A stretch of DNA of 64,000 nt from Aliiroseovarius sp. PrR006 (GCF_010500215.1 NZ_JAAGOY010000004.1:248001-312000), one strand, 5' to 3'. Numbered from the stretch's first letter, positions 1 through 10,094 are shown. The notes: generated from the sequence alone by a model not told the origin. Numbers and translations: made by a program.

Positions 1-401
1 GCGCGCCCTCTGGGCCTTTGAACAAGATCGCCTCGGGCGGTGAACTCAGCCGCTTCCTGTTGGCCCTGAAGGTCTGCCTAACGCGCGACGCCACGGGCCT
101 GACCATGATCTTTGACGAGATCGACCGTGGCGTCGGTGGCGCCACCGCCGATGCCGTCGGGCGACGTTTGGCCGATCTTGCCGCCGCCGGGCAGGTTCTG
201 GTCGTGACCCACAGCCCGCAAGTGGCCGCGCTTGGCGGGCATCATTGGCGGGTCAGCAAGGCGGTGACGGATGGAATGACGCTGTCTACCGTGTCGCCCT
301 TGTCGTCCGATCAGCGTGTGGACGAGATCGCTCGCATGATCTCGGGCGATACGATCACCGATGCCGCAAAGGCTGCTGCGAAAGAGCTATTGGCGGGCTG
401 A
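1..401 (+). CDS. recN: RecN DNA repair ATPase, C-terminal part (5' cut by window edge)
   Basis: RecN is an SMC-like ATPase that acts early in double-strand break repair. The open frame runs in from the window edge at base 3, leaving 132 residues. They carry the C-terminal half of the ABC-type head: the signature ASGGELSRFLLALK, the Walker B strand MIFDEIDRGVGG and the H-loop VVTHSPQVAA, followed by the usual short tail. No frameshift is seen. The stop codon lies 2 bases from the converging stop of the FAD oxidase gene. Promoter and any LexA site lie outside the window. The identification is secure because this order of motifs and the ending are typical of RecN rather than RecF or SbcC. Confidence 0.93.
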   Translation, partial: APSGPLNKIASGGELSRFLLALKVCLTRDATGLTMIFDEIDRGVGGATADAVGRRLADLAAAGQVLVVTHSPQVAALGGHHWRVSKAVTDGMTLSTVSPLSSDQRVDEIARMISGDTITDAAKAAAKELLAG

Positions 402-403
402 CC

Positions 404-1780
404 CTAGTTGCGCGGCGGAACCAGCTTGCCGGGGTTCAGGATATTCTTGGGATCAAGCGCGGTTTTGATGTCGCCCATCAACGCCCAGCCATCCCCATGT
501 TCCTCTTCCATCAGGTGCAGCTTACCCATACCCACGCCGTGTTCCCCGGTGATGGTGCCCTCGTAACCCAACGCCCGACGGCTCATCCGTTCGGCAAGCG
601 CCTTGGCCTCGGCCATCTCAGACGGGCTGTCCGGGTCGATCAATAGAATGGCGTGAAAGTTGCCGTCGCCCACATGGCCCAGAATGGGGCCAGGGATCGA
701 GGATGCCTCGATATCTGCGCGGGTTTCCTCGACCGCTTGCGCCAGCTTTGAAATCGGCACGCAGATATCGGTAACCAAGGCCCGCGCACCGGGACGCAGG
801 CTTTGCACCGCGTAGAAGGCGTGGTGCCGGATTTTCCACAGCGCATTGCGATCCTCGGTCTTGGTCGCGTGCTCATAGCCTGTCGCGCCAAAATCGCGTG
901 CGATCTCGCGGAAGATCTCGCTGTCTTCGGTCACGGTGTTGGTGCTGCCGTGAAACTCCACCAGCAGATGCGGGCATTCGTCCATTTCGGTCCCGGCATA
1001 TTGGTTGAACGCCCCGGCGGTGGCCTCGTCCACGAACTCGATCCGCGCCACGGCAAGCCCCATCTGGATCACCTGCTGCACCGCGCCCACGGCCGAGGCC
1101 ATGTTGGGAAAGGGGCAGATCCCCGCGCGGATTTCCTCGGGCTGGCCATGCAGGCGCAAGGTCAGCTCGGTGATGATCCCAAGGGTGCCCTCGGACCCCA
1201 GAAACAGCGCGGTCAGATCATAGCCAGACGCGGATTTTGCCGCGCGCGAGCCCGTTCGGATCACCCGCCCATCGGCCAGCACCACCGTCAGTCCCAACAC
1301 GTTCTGGCGCATGGATCCATATCGTACCGTCGTGGTGCCAGACGCCCGAGTAGCCGCCATGCCGCCAAGCGAGGCGTTTGCGCCTGGATCGACCGGGAAG
1401 AACACGCCGAGCGTGCGCAATTCATGGTTAAGCTCTTCGCGGGTCAACCCCGGCTGAACCACCGCAATCATGTCGCCCGGGTCTTGCGACAGCACCCGGT
1501 TCATCCGCGCCATGTCCAGACAGACGCCGCCCTTGGCCGCGCTCGTATGCCCCTCCAAGGACGTTCCCGCGCCAAAGGGAATGACCGGGACGCCAGCGGC
1601 CCGGCAGACCTGCAGGATCTGGCTGACTTCATTGGTGTTCTCAGGCCAGACCACAATATCCGGCGGGGCAGGGCGAAAATGAGTCTCTGACCCCCCATGT
1701 TGATCCAGAACAGGCTTGGAGCGGCTGATACGATCGCCTAGAAATGACGAAAGCTCGGTGAACGCGGTGTCGATGGCCAT
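404..1780 (-). CDS. FAD-linked oxidase of the GlcD / D-lactate dehydrogenase family
   Basis: This 458-residue flavoprotein belongs to the family of D-lactate dehydrogenase (cytochrome) and glycolate oxidase subunit GlcD, which oxidise 2-hydroxy acids and pass electrons to the respiratory chain. The N-terminal half holds the PCMH-type FAD domain (VWPENTNEVSQILQVCRAAG, then PFGAGTSLEGHT). The C-terminal half has the substrate-domain motifs GHVGDGNFHAILL and GEHGVGMGKLHLM, and ends NPGKLVPP as usual for the family. The start ATG has a strong ribosome site (GGGGAGGATGGG) just before it. No glcE or glcF lies beside it, so a single-subunit D-lactate or 2-hydroxyglutarate-type dehydrogenase is likelier than glycolate oxidase. 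The exact substrate cannot be read from the sequence. Confidence 0.85.
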   Translation of the reverse strand: MAIDTAFTELSSFLGDRISRSKPVLDQHGGSETHFRPAPPDIVVWPENTNEVSQILQVCRAAGVPVIPFGAGTSLEGHTSAAKGGVCLDMARMNRVLSQDPGDMIAVVQPGLTREELNHELRTLGVFFPVDPGANASLGGMAATRASGTTTVRYGSMRQNVLGLTVVLADGRVIRTGSRAAKSASGYDLTALFLGSEGTLGIITELTLRLHGQPEEIRAGICPFPNMASAVGAVQQVIQMGLAVARIEFVDEATAGAFNQYAGTEMDECPHLLVEFHGSTNTVTEDSEIFREIARDFGATGYEHATKTEDRNALWKIRHHAFYAVQSLRPGARALVTDICVPISKLAQAVEETRADIEASSIPGPILGHVGDGNFHAILLIDPDSPSEMAEAKALAERMSRRALGYEGTITGEHGVGMGKLHLMEEEHGDGWALMGDIKTALDPKNILNPGKLVPPRN

Positions 1781-1811
1781 CCCATCCTCCCCTGAGAAAC
1801 CGGAACAACTT

Positions 1812-3545
1812 ATGGTAAATGAAGGACCATTGGAAGGGTTCTACACGCGCAGCGCAATGATAAAACAGATAAAATTCATATTGGGTGAGCGCATCCAAGG
1901 TCTCAGCGCCAAAATGCACGACGCCTGGCGTGTGTTGGTTGAAAAGGGACCAAGCCAGGTGCAGTTCTGGCTGATTGCGCTGATCATCGGCGTGGCCTCT
2001 GGCACGGCGGCACTTGGGTTCCGAAAAGGGATCGAGATCCTGCAGGCGACGCTTTATGGGACCGACGACCTGACCCGCCTGCATAGCTTTGCTGAAACGC
2101 TGCCGTGGTACTGGATTTTGCTGCTGCCCACCTTTGGCGGTCTGGTGGTCGGTCTGATCCTGAACTGGTTCACCCATGATGGCCGTGTGCGTGCGGTGGC
2201 AGATGTGATCGAGGGTGCCGCCCTGTGGGAAGGCCGTGTCGAGAAACGCGCAGGTCTTGGATCGGCGCTGGCCTCGCTTGTCACGCTGTCGACAGGCGGG
2301 TCATCCGGTCGCGAAGGCCCTGTTGTGCACTTGGCCGCCGTGATCTCCAGCTGGATTTCAGCGCGGATCAACGCCAATGGCATCACTGGGCGGGACCTTT
2401 TGGGATGTGCGGTGGCGGGCGCGGTGTCCGCCAGCTTCAATGCGCCCATCGCTGGTGCGCTCTTTGCGCTCGAAGTCGTGCTGCGCCACTTCGCCGTCCA
2501 CGCATTCGCCCCGATTGCCATTGCCGCCGTGTCGGGCACCGTGATCAACCGCCTTGAATATGGCGGCGTGACCGAGTTCGTGCTGCCCGCAGAGGGTACG
2601 CTGGCGTTCTATATCGAGCTGCCCGCCTTCCTGATTCTCGGACTGGTGTCGGGGATTGTCGCGGTGATCCTGATGCGCTCGATTTTCTGGGCCGAAGATC
2701 TGGGAGACTCGGTGCAAAATCGTCTGCGTCTTCCACGCATCCTGCGCCCTGCAGTATCGGGCTTCATGCTTGGAGCCATTGCGATCTTCTTTCCACACAT
2801 CATCGGCGTTGGATACGAAACGACCTCAGCCGCACTGACGGGCAGCCTGACAGCGGGCGTTGCGATCCTGTTCGTTGCGGTGAAGGTCGCAGCCGTGGCC
2901 ATCACCATGGCGGGGCGCATGGGCGGCGGGGTATTCTCGCCAGCACTGATGGTCGGGGCACTGACCGGATTGGCCTTCGGGATCATCGCCACGGCGATCT
3001 TCCCGGATGTCTCGGGGTCTGAAACCCTCTATGCCCTCGCAGGTATGGGGGCAGTTGCAGCGGCTGTGCTGGGAGCGCCGATTTCCACCACAATGATCGT
3101 GTTTGAACTGACCGGAGACTGGCAGACCGGGATCGCCGTGATGTCCGCCGTGTCCCTGTCAACCGCTCTGGCAAGCCAACTGGTAGACCGCAGTTTCTTC
3201 CTGACCCAACTCGAGCGTCGCAACATTCACCTTGCCGCCGGTCCGCAAGCCTATCTATTATCCACGGTGCGTGTGGCTCAGGTGATGCGCGATCGCGAAC
3301 ACGCGCGCGCGGCGGGCGAAGAACATTGCTGGGAGCTGATCGAAGGCGGCATCTATGTGGATGGGAACACCACGCTAGAAGCGGCGATGCCGATCTTCGA
3401 AACCTCAGGCGAGGCATTCATTCCTGTCGTCACACTTGGCGGCGAAGGCGATCCGCCCGAGCTATGGGGCGCAATTTTCCACGTGGATGCGCTAAAGGCC
3501 TTTAACCGCGCACTCGCAGACACTGCGGCGGAAGAGCACTCTTAA
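1812..3545 (+). CDS. ClC-family chloride channel/antiporter with C-terminal CBS-like region
   Basis: This 577-residue membrane protein moves chloride, possibly in exchange for protons. It shows the ClC motifs in order: STGGSSGREGPVVHL with the gating glutamate, GGGVFSPALMVGAL for the GxFxP loop, and GAPISTTMIVFELTGDW near the last helices. About 100 residues after the final membrane segment resemble a CBS pair (AQVMRDREHAR, then FIPVV). An upstream in-frame TTG at 1716 lies inside the divergent oxidase gene and is unlikely. ATG 1812 is chosen, with ATG 1857 as an alternative; neither has a strong ribosome site. Only 31 bases separate it from the divergent start, which slightly favours 1857. 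Channel versus exchanger cannot be decided here. Confidence 0.85.
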   Translation: MVNEGPLEGFYTRSAMIKQIKFILGERIQGLSAKMHDAWRVLVEKGPSQVQFWLIALIIGVASGTAALGFRKGIEILQATLYGTDDLTRLHSFAETLPWYWILLLPTFGGLVVGLILNWFTHDGRVRAVADVIEGAALWEGRVEKRAGLGSALASLVTLSTGGSSGREGPVVHLAAVISSWISARINANGITGRDLLGCAVAGAVSASFNAPIAGALFALEVVLRHFAVHAFAPIAIAAVSGTVINRLEYGGVTEFVLPAEGTLAFYIELPAFLILGLVSGIVAVILMRSIFWAEDLGDSVQNRLRLPRILRPAVSGFMLGAIAIFFPHIIGVGYETTSAALTGSLTAGVAILFVAVKVAAVAITMAGRMGGGVFSPALMVGALTGLAFGIIATAIFPDVSGSETLYALAGMGAVAAAVLGAPISTTMIVFELTGDWQTGIAVMSAVSLSTALASQLVDRSFFLTQLERRNIHLAAGPQAYLLSTVRVAQVMRDREHARAAGEEHCWELIEGGIYVDGNTTLEAAMPIFETSGEAFIPVVTLGGEGDPPELWGAIFHVDALKAFNRALADTAAEEHS

Positions 3546-3560
3546 TCGAGAAATCCGCAT

Positions 3561-3640
3561 TTTCTTGTCAGAAATATCCCGGGGTGAATGCGCGTTGCGC
3601 AGAGGGGCAGCGCCCCCTCAGGCTCACAACGTGAGCCACC
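3561..3640. repeat. Extragenic triple-hairpin element, copy 1
   Basis: The 103-base gap between the converging chloride channel and rsmA genes is almost filled by an element that begins TTTCTTGTCAGAAATATCCC. Three small stem-loops follow: TGCGC-GTT-GCGCA (3589-3601), GGGGC-AGC-GCCCC (3604-3616) and GGCTCAC-AAC-GTGAGCC (3621-3637). A second copy with altered but still paired stems lies at 39095-39168. The position between convergent genes suggests two-way transcription termination or RNA 3'-end protection, which is an inference. Confidence 0.75.
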
Positions 3641-3648
3641 GAAAGCTC

Positions 3649-4485
3649 TTATCCCAACGCGCGCGACAAGGCGCAGAACGCTTCCACGTCGATCTCTTCC
3701 GCGCGTGAGGTGGGCTTGATCCCGACCGAGGTCAACACGTCCTCGATCTCGGGATGCATTCCCTTCAGTGACGCGCGCAGCATCTTGCGTCGCTGCCCGA
3801 AAGCTTTGGCTACAACCGCCTGCAACTTGCCTGCATCCGCTTCAAACCGCGGGGCGGGCAGGGCGTCCAGATGCACCACGGCCGAGTGGATTTTCGGTGG
3901 TGGCGTGAAGGCTTCAGGCGGCAGTTCCATCACCACACGGGGCGTGGTGCGCCACTGGGCCAGAACCGCCAGACGTCCATATTTCTTCGATCCCGGCTGA
4001 GCGACGATGCGCTCGGCCACTTCCTTTTGGAACATCAGGGTCAGGCTGGACCAGGCGGGCGGCCAGCTGGGGGGCGTCAGCCAGCGCACCAGAAGCTCGG
4101 TCCCCACGTTATAGGGCAGGTTGGCGACAATGCGGATGGGCGGTGTCAGATGCTCCAGCGGGTCCAGTTCCAGCGCGTCGGCATTCACCACTTCAAGCCG
4201 CCCCGGATAGGCGGCGGCAATCTCGGCCAAGGGCGCCATGGCGCGGCTGTCTTTCTCGACCGCCAGCACCTTGCGCGCGCCTTCGACCAGCAGACCACGG
4301 GTCAGACCGCCGGGGCCGGGGCCGACTTCCAGCACATCGCAGCCCGATAGATCGCCCGCCATCCGGGCGATTTTCGCCGTCAGGTTCAGGTCCAGAAGAA
4401 AGTTCTGACCCAGAGATTTCTTGGCGACCAATCCATGGGTATTGATCACCTCGCGTAGTGGGGGCAGGCCGTCGATCTGGCTCAT
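3649..4485 (-). CDS. rsmA: 16S rRNA dimethyladenosine transferase RsmA (KsgA)
   Basis: RsmA methylates two adjacent adenines near the 3' end of 16S rRNA late in 30S subunit assembly, using S-adenosylmethionine. The 278-residue length is typical. The N-terminus has [11 protein letters not shown], a family hallmark. It is followed by the SAM-binding loop [15 protein letters not shown] and the catalytic [11 protein letters not shown], which matches the N-L-P-Y signature of adenine N6 methyltransferases. It is the last gene of the operon lptF-lptG-lptD-surA-pdxA-rsmA, and its ATG overlaps the pdxA stop by 4 bases, so the two are translationally coupled. The same pdxA-rsmA pairing with surA and lptD is widespread in Proteobacteria. 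Confidence 0.97.
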   Translation of the reverse strand: MSQIDGLPPLREVINTHGLVAKKSLGQNFLLDLNLTAKIARMAGDLSGCDVLEVGPGPGGLTRGLLVEGARKVLAVEKDSRAMAPLAEIAAAYPGRLEVVNADALELDPLEHLTPPIRIVANLPYNVGTELLVRWLTPPSWPPAWSSLTLMFQKEVAERIVAQPGSKKYGRLAVLAQWRTTPRVVMELPPEAFTPPPKIHSAVVHLDALPAPRFEADAGKLQAVVAKAFGQRRKMLRASLKGMHPEIEDVLTSVGIKPTSRAEEIDVEAFCALSRALG

Positions 4486-5486
4486 ATGGTGCTCTCCTGT
4501 CGGCGGGCAAGACCCATCTGGTGGGCCATGCGCAGCGCGTTGATCAAAGATGTCGCATCCGCTGTGCCGGTGCCCGCGATGTCATAGGCGGTGCCGTGGT
4601 CGGGCGAGGTGCGGACGAAGGGCAGGCCCAAAGTGACATTGACGCCGCCTGCGAAATCGATCGTCTTGATCGGGATCAGCGCTTGGTCGTGATACATGCA
4701 GACCGCCGCGTCATAGCCCGCACGCGCGCTGGCGTGGAACATTGTGTCTGCGGGCAGGGGACCCAGTAGGTCCAGCCCCTCGGTACGCAGATCATTCAGC
4801 AGGGGCGTGATCATGTCGATCTCGTCCATGCCCATCGCGCCGCCTTCGCCCGCATGAGGGTTCAGACCCGCTACGGCGATACGGGGTGTAGCAAAGCCGA
4901 AGTCTCGGATCAGGGCCGCGTGGGTGGTGCGGATCACTTGTGCCAGCGTCTCACGCGTCAGTGTGGCGGGCACCTCGGACAGGGCGATATGGATCGTAGC
5001 AGGGACAACGCGGAGCTTGTCACAAGCCAGCATCATCACGACATCCGCGTCTCCGGCCAGATGCGACAGGTATTCGGTGTGGCCGGGAAACGGAAATCCC
5101 GCCCCGTCCTTCAGAGCTTTCTTGTTGATTGGGTTGGTGCAGACGGCCAGCGCCTCGCCCGTCTGGGTCAACTCCACCGCGCGGGCGATGACGTCGATCA
5201 CCGCTTGGGCGTGCTCAGGCAATGCCTCACCCGGCACGCGCGGGGTCTGGAAGTCATGCGGCAACACGGGCAGGGACGCGGCGCCATGCGCCTCGGCAGG
5301 CGTGTTGATCTGCGTGAATGCAACGCCATCCGGCAGGTGGCGCGGGTCGCCGATCAGAAAGAACGGCACCTGGCCTTGCAGGGCGGAAAAGGCCTTCGCG
5401 GCAATCTCGGGACCAATACCAGCAGGTTCGCCCACGGTCAGAGCCACGGGCGGGACAAGGGCTGACGCGCTGTTGTCCGCGGTCAT
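4482..5486 (-). CDS. pdxA: 4-hydroxythreonine-4-phosphate dehydrogenase PdxA
   Basis: PdxA oxidises 4-phosphohydroxy-L-threonine in the DXP-dependent pathway to pyridoxal 5'-phosphate, a cytoplasmic NAD- and metal-dependent step. The 334-residue protein has the family's start [15 protein letters not shown], the segment [13 protein letters not shown], the metal-ligand region [13 protein letters not shown] and [14 protein letters not shown] near the C-terminus, which supplies another metal histidine. It overlaps rsmA by 4 bases at one end and surA by 4 bases at the other, so it sits tightly inside the outer-membrane biogenesis operon. Placement of a B6 gene here is conserved and does not by itself imply a role in the envelope. 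Confidence 0.96.
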   Translation of the reverse strand: MTADNSASALVPPVALTVGEPAGIGPEIAAKAFSALQGQVPFFLIGDPRHLPDGVAFTQINTPAEAHGAASLPVLPHDFQTPRVPGEALPEHAQAVIDVIARAVELTQTGEALAVCTNPINKKALKDGAGFPFPGHTEYLSHLAGDADVVMMLACDKLRVVPATIHIALSEVPATLTRETLAQVIRTTHAALIRDFGFATPRIAVAGLNPHAGEGGAMGMDEIDMITPLLNDLRTEGLDLLGPLPADTMFHASARAGYDAAVCMYHDQALIPIKTIDFAGGVNVTLGLPFVRTSPDHGTAYDIAGTGTADATSLINALRMAHQMGLARRQESTI

Positions 5487-6775
5487 TGCGCGTCAAATTC
5501 CTCGATAAACGCGGCGGCGCGCAGCTCTTCCAGATAGGCGGTCGAAAACGCCTGCAAACGCTGGTTCTGTAAACGCAGTTTCAGCTGTTCACGGCTGACA
5601 TCCTCGGGCAACTCGCGGCTGCGCGAACACAGCATCAGATAGACGAGATTCTGCCCATCGGCCGAGGTCAGCGCGGTCGAAGCCTCGCCCATGTCGAGCT
5701 GGGCCAGTTCAACCGCGTAGCGGGTGGGCAGTTCGCCCACAGGGACCGTCTCGCGTTGAATTTGAGCTTCTGTCGATCCGGGGAACATGCCAAACAGATC
5801 GTTGCAGCTGTCTGTCGCGGCGTGGATTTCGGCTGCCTTGGTCAAAGCTTCGGCGCTGCGCCCGCCAGGGATCATCAGCGCCGCATAATCGACGTTGACG
5901 TCTGAGGGCGTGGGGCGGTCAACCTCTTCAATGGCGCGCAACTGGAAGACGGCGACCCCGTTCTGTACCGGAACAGGATCAGTCACATGGCCGGGTTCCA
6001 GCGCGACGACCTGCGCGGCTACAGGTGGGGGTAAATCTGACAGATCCGTCCAGTTCAGCCGTCCTGAGCGCCCACTCGATTGGGACACCGAAGAGCGGCG
6101 CGCCTCTGTTGCGAAGGCGCCCAACGTCGTGATTTCCGACAGCTGAGCGGCACGCGCGTTAGCGTCCTGCATGGCCTCGGGGTTTTCGGCGGGCAACACG
6201 ATTTCGGACAGCAAGACGCGGACGTTTTGCCCCGGAGCGGTCAGTGACAATTGGCGGTCAATTTCGTTATCGGTGACGCTGATGCGCCCCTGCCAGCGTT
6301 TGCGCACAAAGGCGCGCCATGCCAAGCCGTTGGCAACAAAATCGCGGAAGGTTTCCGGCGCGACGTCGGCCTGAGCGATGATCTTGTTGAAATCCTCGAC
6401 CTTCAGATTGAAGCGTCCGGTGAACTCGGACATGCCAGCCAGAACCTCTTCGGCTGTAACAGATACGCCAGCGGCATCCGCAGCCTGACGTTGCAGGGCT
6501 TCGTCAGTCAGCTGCTGCAGCGCCAGTTCACGCAGGTTTCCCGGCGCGCGCAGCACGGTCAGAAACGCCATGCGCTGCGACAGTTGGTACGAGGTGATCA
6601 CGCTGTCATTGATCTTGGCCACGGGGGCGAACAGATTTTGTGCCTGTGCAGGCGCCGGGTCTAACCCGGCCAGAGACACGAGACCGAAGACCAGACCCGA
6701 GGCAGCGCAGGTCCATGCCGACGCGGTTGCTTTGCGCTGTGTCTGATGCGCTTTAGATTGGCTAAGAAATCCCAT
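5483..6775 (-). CDS. surA: SurA-like periplasmic peptidyl-prolyl isomerase/chaperone
   Basis: SurA-type proteins escort outer-membrane beta-barrel proteins across the periplasm. The chosen ATG at 6775 gives 430 residues and is preceded by CAGGAAAA at good spacing. A longer frame to 6859 would run into lptD. After a basic start there is a long signal-like hydrophobic stretch ending PAPAQAQ, then the SurA N-terminal region (KINDSVITSYQLSQRMAFL) and a parvulin-like segment around residues 170-290. Sequence outside the N-terminal chaperone domain is poorly conserved, so isomerase activity is uncertain. It lies 71 bases downstream of lptD, whose own barrel is a classic SurA client, and overlaps pdxA by 4 bases. 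Confidence 0.88.
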   Translation of the reverse strand: MGFLSQSKAHQTQRKATASAWTCAASGLVFGLVSLAGLDPAPAQAQNLFAPVAKINDSVITSYQLSQRMAFLTVLRAPGNLRELALQQLTDEALQRQAADAAGVSVTAEEVLAGMSEFTGRFNLKVEDFNKIIAQADVAPETFRDFVANGLAWRAFVRKRWQGRISVTDNEIDRQLSLTAPGQNVRVLLSEIVLPAENPEAMQDANARAAQLSEITTLGAFATEARRSSVSQSSGRSGRLNWTDLSDLPPPVAAQVVALEPGHVTDPVPVQNGVAVFQLRAIEEVDRPTPSDVNVDYAALMIPGGRSAEALTKAAEIHAATDSCNDLFGMFPGSTEAQIQRETVPVGELPTRYAVELAQLDMGEASTALTSADGQNLVYLMLCSRSRELPEDVSREQLKLRLQNQRLQAFSTAYLEELRAAAFIEEFDAQ

Positions 6776-6846
6776 CGGTATTTTCCTGTATCGCTTAACG
6801 CTCGTAATTTCTGAACTTGATCTCTGGCGTTTCATTCGCGCGGGCC

Positions 6847-8997
6847 TCAGCCGTTGCATTTATTCACCGCTGCTCCGCGGCCGCTTCCAAATCCGATCAA
6901 TTCGAATTGCAGACCAAAATCAGTTGTTGGCTCTACATTAATAGAGGTTGTGAAGCGACGCGAGAGGGAAAGATCAACCGAAAGACATTCATTTCGGTAT
7001 TCCACACCAAAACTGGCGCGGGTGGCCTGTTTTTCCTCGACGTCAAAGCTGCCATCAGCGGTGATTGTCCAGAAATCCCCGACTTTCCAAGAGCTGTCCA
7101 GCCGTAGTTCGTGGGTCGGTGTAGTGCGGTTCTCAGCAGCATCTTCGATCACCCAAATATGCGCGGCACCAAGTTGGAATTGATCGGTCAGCCACGCTGC
7201 ACGGGTTTCTGATTTGGTCAATCCGAAATCGTCATCCAGAAGCGCACGCCCCTGTACCGAGATATGTCCGCCATTGTTGACCGCGACCCCCAAAAGCCAG
7301 TCCGAGTTCTGACCTGAGAGACCAGACGCATCGGTGAACTGGCCCAGATCCACTTCGCGGAAAACACGGCCCGCGGCCAAGGTGAAGTCCCACCCCGACG
7401 GCGCGTGACGAGTCCAGCTCAGCCCAACGGCAGCGCGCAGCCCTTCTTCGCGCCGGTCACTGCCCGGGAAACGGTTCAGGTCAAACAGGTTGCCCTGATC
7501 GAACTCGACGAACTGGCTGTCTTCATTGGGAATATCCGCGCCAACCTGTTCGGACCACGCCAACGCGGCAACGGGTTCCAACACATCTACTGCACCGCCA
7601 GCAGTGACACGCGACAGCGGCCAGCGCAGGGTCACACCAGCAGACGGCGCGGCGAAGCTTTGCTCGGTCTGATAATTGCTGTCCTCTTCGATCCCATAGA
7701 CATCCGCGTCCAATCCGGCCTGACCTTCGATCACCAGACCCGCCGGGCCGATCCAGTCGCGACGCCAATTCAGGCCCGCCCCAATGCGCGCTACGTCCCG
7801 CCCCAGAATATCAAGTTGGCTTTCACGGAAATGAGCCTGCCATGACAGGTTGGTGCGCAGCTCGCCCCCGATAAATCCACCAGGATGGAACCGGCGTTCA
7901 TAAAAGGTGTCAATCTGCGCAAAAGGCAGTTGGCCCGAGATCGGAAGCTCGGATTCGCGCAGGGTGTCATAACGGGTGATGCTGGCAAAGACGAACTCGT
8001 CGCGGCGCGCGCGCATGATTTCGATCGCGTTGCGCAAGCGGTCCTGATCGGAATAGCCGTAATCCAACAAATAGCCGGGGTCCGAGACCTCTTGCAATTG
8101 GAAGGATAGGGTGAAGTCGTAAGGCAGTTGGAATTCGCCTTCACCGAACACATAGAACCGCGTCTCGTCTTCCAGGATGCTGTCTTGGCTTACTGCGCCG
8201 TTGACCAGAATATCCCCCGCGCGGAAGGCCTGACGATAGCGCAGCTCGAGCGTGCGGGTTTTGTCTGCGATATAGGGCGACACTGTAAGGTCCGCATGAT
8301 CGCCAAGTTTGATGAAATAGGGAACGGACAGGCCGAACCCAAGCGTCGTGTTGGTGCGGATTTTCGGCGTCAGAAACCCGGTTGCGCGATCCAGCGTGGG
8401 ATCGGGCAGGCGTAGGCGCGGCAGGTAAAAGATCGGCACATCCGCCACGCGCAGTTGGGCGTGGTGGAAGTAAAGCTGGCGCTCATTTTCATCGTGGACC
8501 ACACGTTCCGCGCGGATCTGCCACAGCGGCACCGGGTTCTTCGCGCAGACGTGACACGAGGACGCCGCGACGCGTGACAGCTGGGTATAGCGGTCCTGCA
8601 CCCGATTGATCTGGGCGGCGGCAATCTGCAATTGCTGATCCAGCACCAGACGTGCGCTTTTCAGGATGCCATTGCGCAGATCTGCCGACAGGGTCGCTTC
8701 TTCGGCCACAAGAACAGTGCCGTCGGGACGCGTGATGGTGATTGGACCGGTGATGGACAGCGTGTTGGTGGCCTTGTCATAACTGACCCGCGATGCGGTC
8801 AGGCGCGTGCCTTCGAACAGCACCACGACATTGCCATCAGCCACCAGCCCACCATTGCCCACAACGCGAACGTGATCCGCGATTAAGCTCGCGGTCTGGG
8901 CTGCCACCGGAGCCGCCGTCAGGGCGAGCGAGCTGACCGAACCTGCAAGCAGGGCAAGCGCCAATCGTCCGGCGCGCAGGTGCTGTGACAGGCCCAT
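6847..8997 (-). CDS. lptD: LPS-assembly protein LptD
   Basis: LptD is the outer-membrane beta-barrel that, with LptE, inserts lipopolysaccharide into the outer leaflet. The start is set at the ATG that overlaps the lptG stop (TGATG), giving 716 residues. The next residues form a signal peptide ending VAAQT. An OstA/LptA-like jellyroll follows, then the C-terminal barrel with many aromatic beta strands. The cysteine pair SCHVC at the end of the jellyroll and cysteines near the C-terminus could form the inter-domain disulfides known for LptD. It lies directly after lptF-lptG, so the inner- and outer-membrane ends of the Lpt bridge are co-transcribed. No lptE or lptA is in this window. Confidence 0.95.
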   Translation of the reverse strand: MGLSQHLRAGRLALALLAGSVSSLALTAAPVAAQTASLIADHVRVVGNGGLVADGNVVVLFEGTRLTASRVSYDKATNTLSITGPITITRPDGTVLVAEEATLSADLRNGILKSARLVLDQQLQIAAAQINRVQDRYTQLSRVAASSCHVCAKNPVPLWQIRAERVVHDENERQLYFHHAQLRVADVPIFYLPRLRLPDPTLDRATGFLTPKIRTNTTLGFGLSVPYFIKLGDHADLTVSPYIADKTRTLELRYRQAFRAGDILVNGAVSQDSILEDETRFYVFGEGEFQLPYDFTLSFQLQEVSDPGYLLDYGYSDQDRLRNAIEIMRARRDEFVFASITRYDTLRESELPISGQLPFAQIDTFYERRFHPGGFIGGELRTNLSWQAHFRESQLDILGRDVARIGAGLNWRRDWIGPAGLVIEGQAGLDADVYGIEEDSNYQTEQSFAAPSAGVTLRWPLSRVTAGGAVDVLEPVAALAWSEQVGADIPNEDSQFVEFDQGNLFDLNRFPGSDRREEGLRAAVGLSWTRHAPSGWDFTLAAGRVFREVDLGQFTDASGLSGQNSDWLLGVAVNNGGHISVQGRALLDDDFGLTKSETRAAWLTDQFQLGAAHIWVIEDAAENRTTPTHELRLDSSWKVGDFWTITADGSFDVEEKQATRASFGVEYRNECLSVDLSLSRRFTTSINVEPTTDFGLQFELIGFGSGRGAAVNKCNG

Positions 8998-10094
8998 CAG
9001 CCGTCCTCCAGATGTAAAAGAATGCCCAGTGGCAAAAGGATCGCGGCAATCGGCGGTGCCCACGCAGCCAGAACGATCGGGATCTGGCCGTTCTCTCCGA
9101 GAATCTGTGCGAAGTTGCGGATGAAATAGACCCCGAACCCCATCATCAGGGCAAACAGGACCATGATTCCGGTGCGGCCAAACCGGGTGTGGCGCATGGT
9201 AAAGCCCGCGCCAATCAGGACCATCGCAACCAGGAAGACCGGCAGGGCCAATTCCATTTGCAGCCAGACGCGGTGCGCGCGGGCGGAAAAGCCTGCGGCC
9301 TCGAGCTGCCCAATGAAGCGCGGCAGATCCCAGATCGAGATCGAGCTGGGTTTACCGAAACTGTCGCGGATCTGTTCCTGCGTCAGGTTCGAGGCCAGTG
9401 TGAACATCGGGTACTGAATGGCGGTGCTTTCGGGATTGGCATCGCTGATCAGGTCCCAGACCTTCGCGCCACGAATGGCCCAGTGGCCGGGTTCTAACTT
9501 GGCGCTTGCCGCTTCGATGCGCAGCGTCGGCGGACCTTCCGGTGCGAAGGAAAAGAAGGTGACGTCGAAAAGCTCGGTCCCTTCCAGGTTCGAACGGTCT
9601 GCCCGGATCACGGTCTGGCCGGATTCGTTGCCCTGACGTAGCCATACCCCGTCCGAGGCGATCGACAGGACGGATGCCCCGCCACCTTTGTACTGCGCCG
9701 AGATGCGTTCGTATTTCTTGTTCGTTCCCGCGGTGATCGGGTTGCCAACGGCCACCGCCAGGATGCCGAACAGCAACACGGTTACGACCGGCGAAATCAG
9801 CGTCATCAACGCGGATCGTCCCGCCGCACGGGTCACCACCATTTCGGAACTGCGCGCAAGGCTCAGGAACATCCACAGCGTGGACAGGATCACGACCAGC
9901 GGCAGGATGCGATACATCCAGACTGGTGCGTTCAGAAGTGTCAGGCCAAGCACATTCATGAACCCAACCGAGGCCGCATCGAATTTGCGCATGCTTTCAA
10001 CCATGTCCAGCAGCACGAAGATGATCGCCAACACGACCATCATGCTGAGGAAGGTGCGCAGGAAGCGGCGGGCGATATACAGATGTAGCCTCAT
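8997..10094 (-). CDS. lptG: LPS export permease LptG
   Basis: LptG is one of the two membrane subunits of the LptB2FG transporter, which extracts lipopolysaccharide from the inner membrane. The 365-residue protein has the YjgP/YjgQ architecture: one N-terminal group of membrane helices (FLSMMVVLAIIFVLLDMVE), a periplasmic jellyroll of about 140 residues, and a second group of helices near the C-terminus. The segment LARSSEMVVTRAAGRS is the coupling-helix region that contacts the ATPase. It overlaps lptF by 4 bases and lptD by 1 base. Assignment as LptG rather than LptF rests on gene order and on the closer match of the upstream gene to LptF. Confidence 0.94.
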   Translation of the reverse strand: MRLHLYIARRFLRTFLSMMVVLAIIFVLLDMVESMRKFDAASVGFMNVLGLTLLNAPVWMYRILPLVVILSTLWMFLSLARSSEMVVTRAAGRSALMTLISPVVTVLLFGILAVAVGNPITAGTNKKYERISAQYKGGGASVLSIASDGVWLRQGNESGQTVIRADRSNLEGTELFDVTFFSFAPEGPPTLRIEAASAKLEPGHWAIRGAKVWDLISDANPESTAIQYPMFTLASNLTQEQIRDSFGKPSSISIWDLPRFIGQLEAAGFSARAHRVWLQMELALPVFLVAMVLIGAGFTMRHTRFGRTGIMVLFALMMGFGVYFIRNFAQILGENGQIPIVLAAWAPPIAAILLPLGILLHLEDG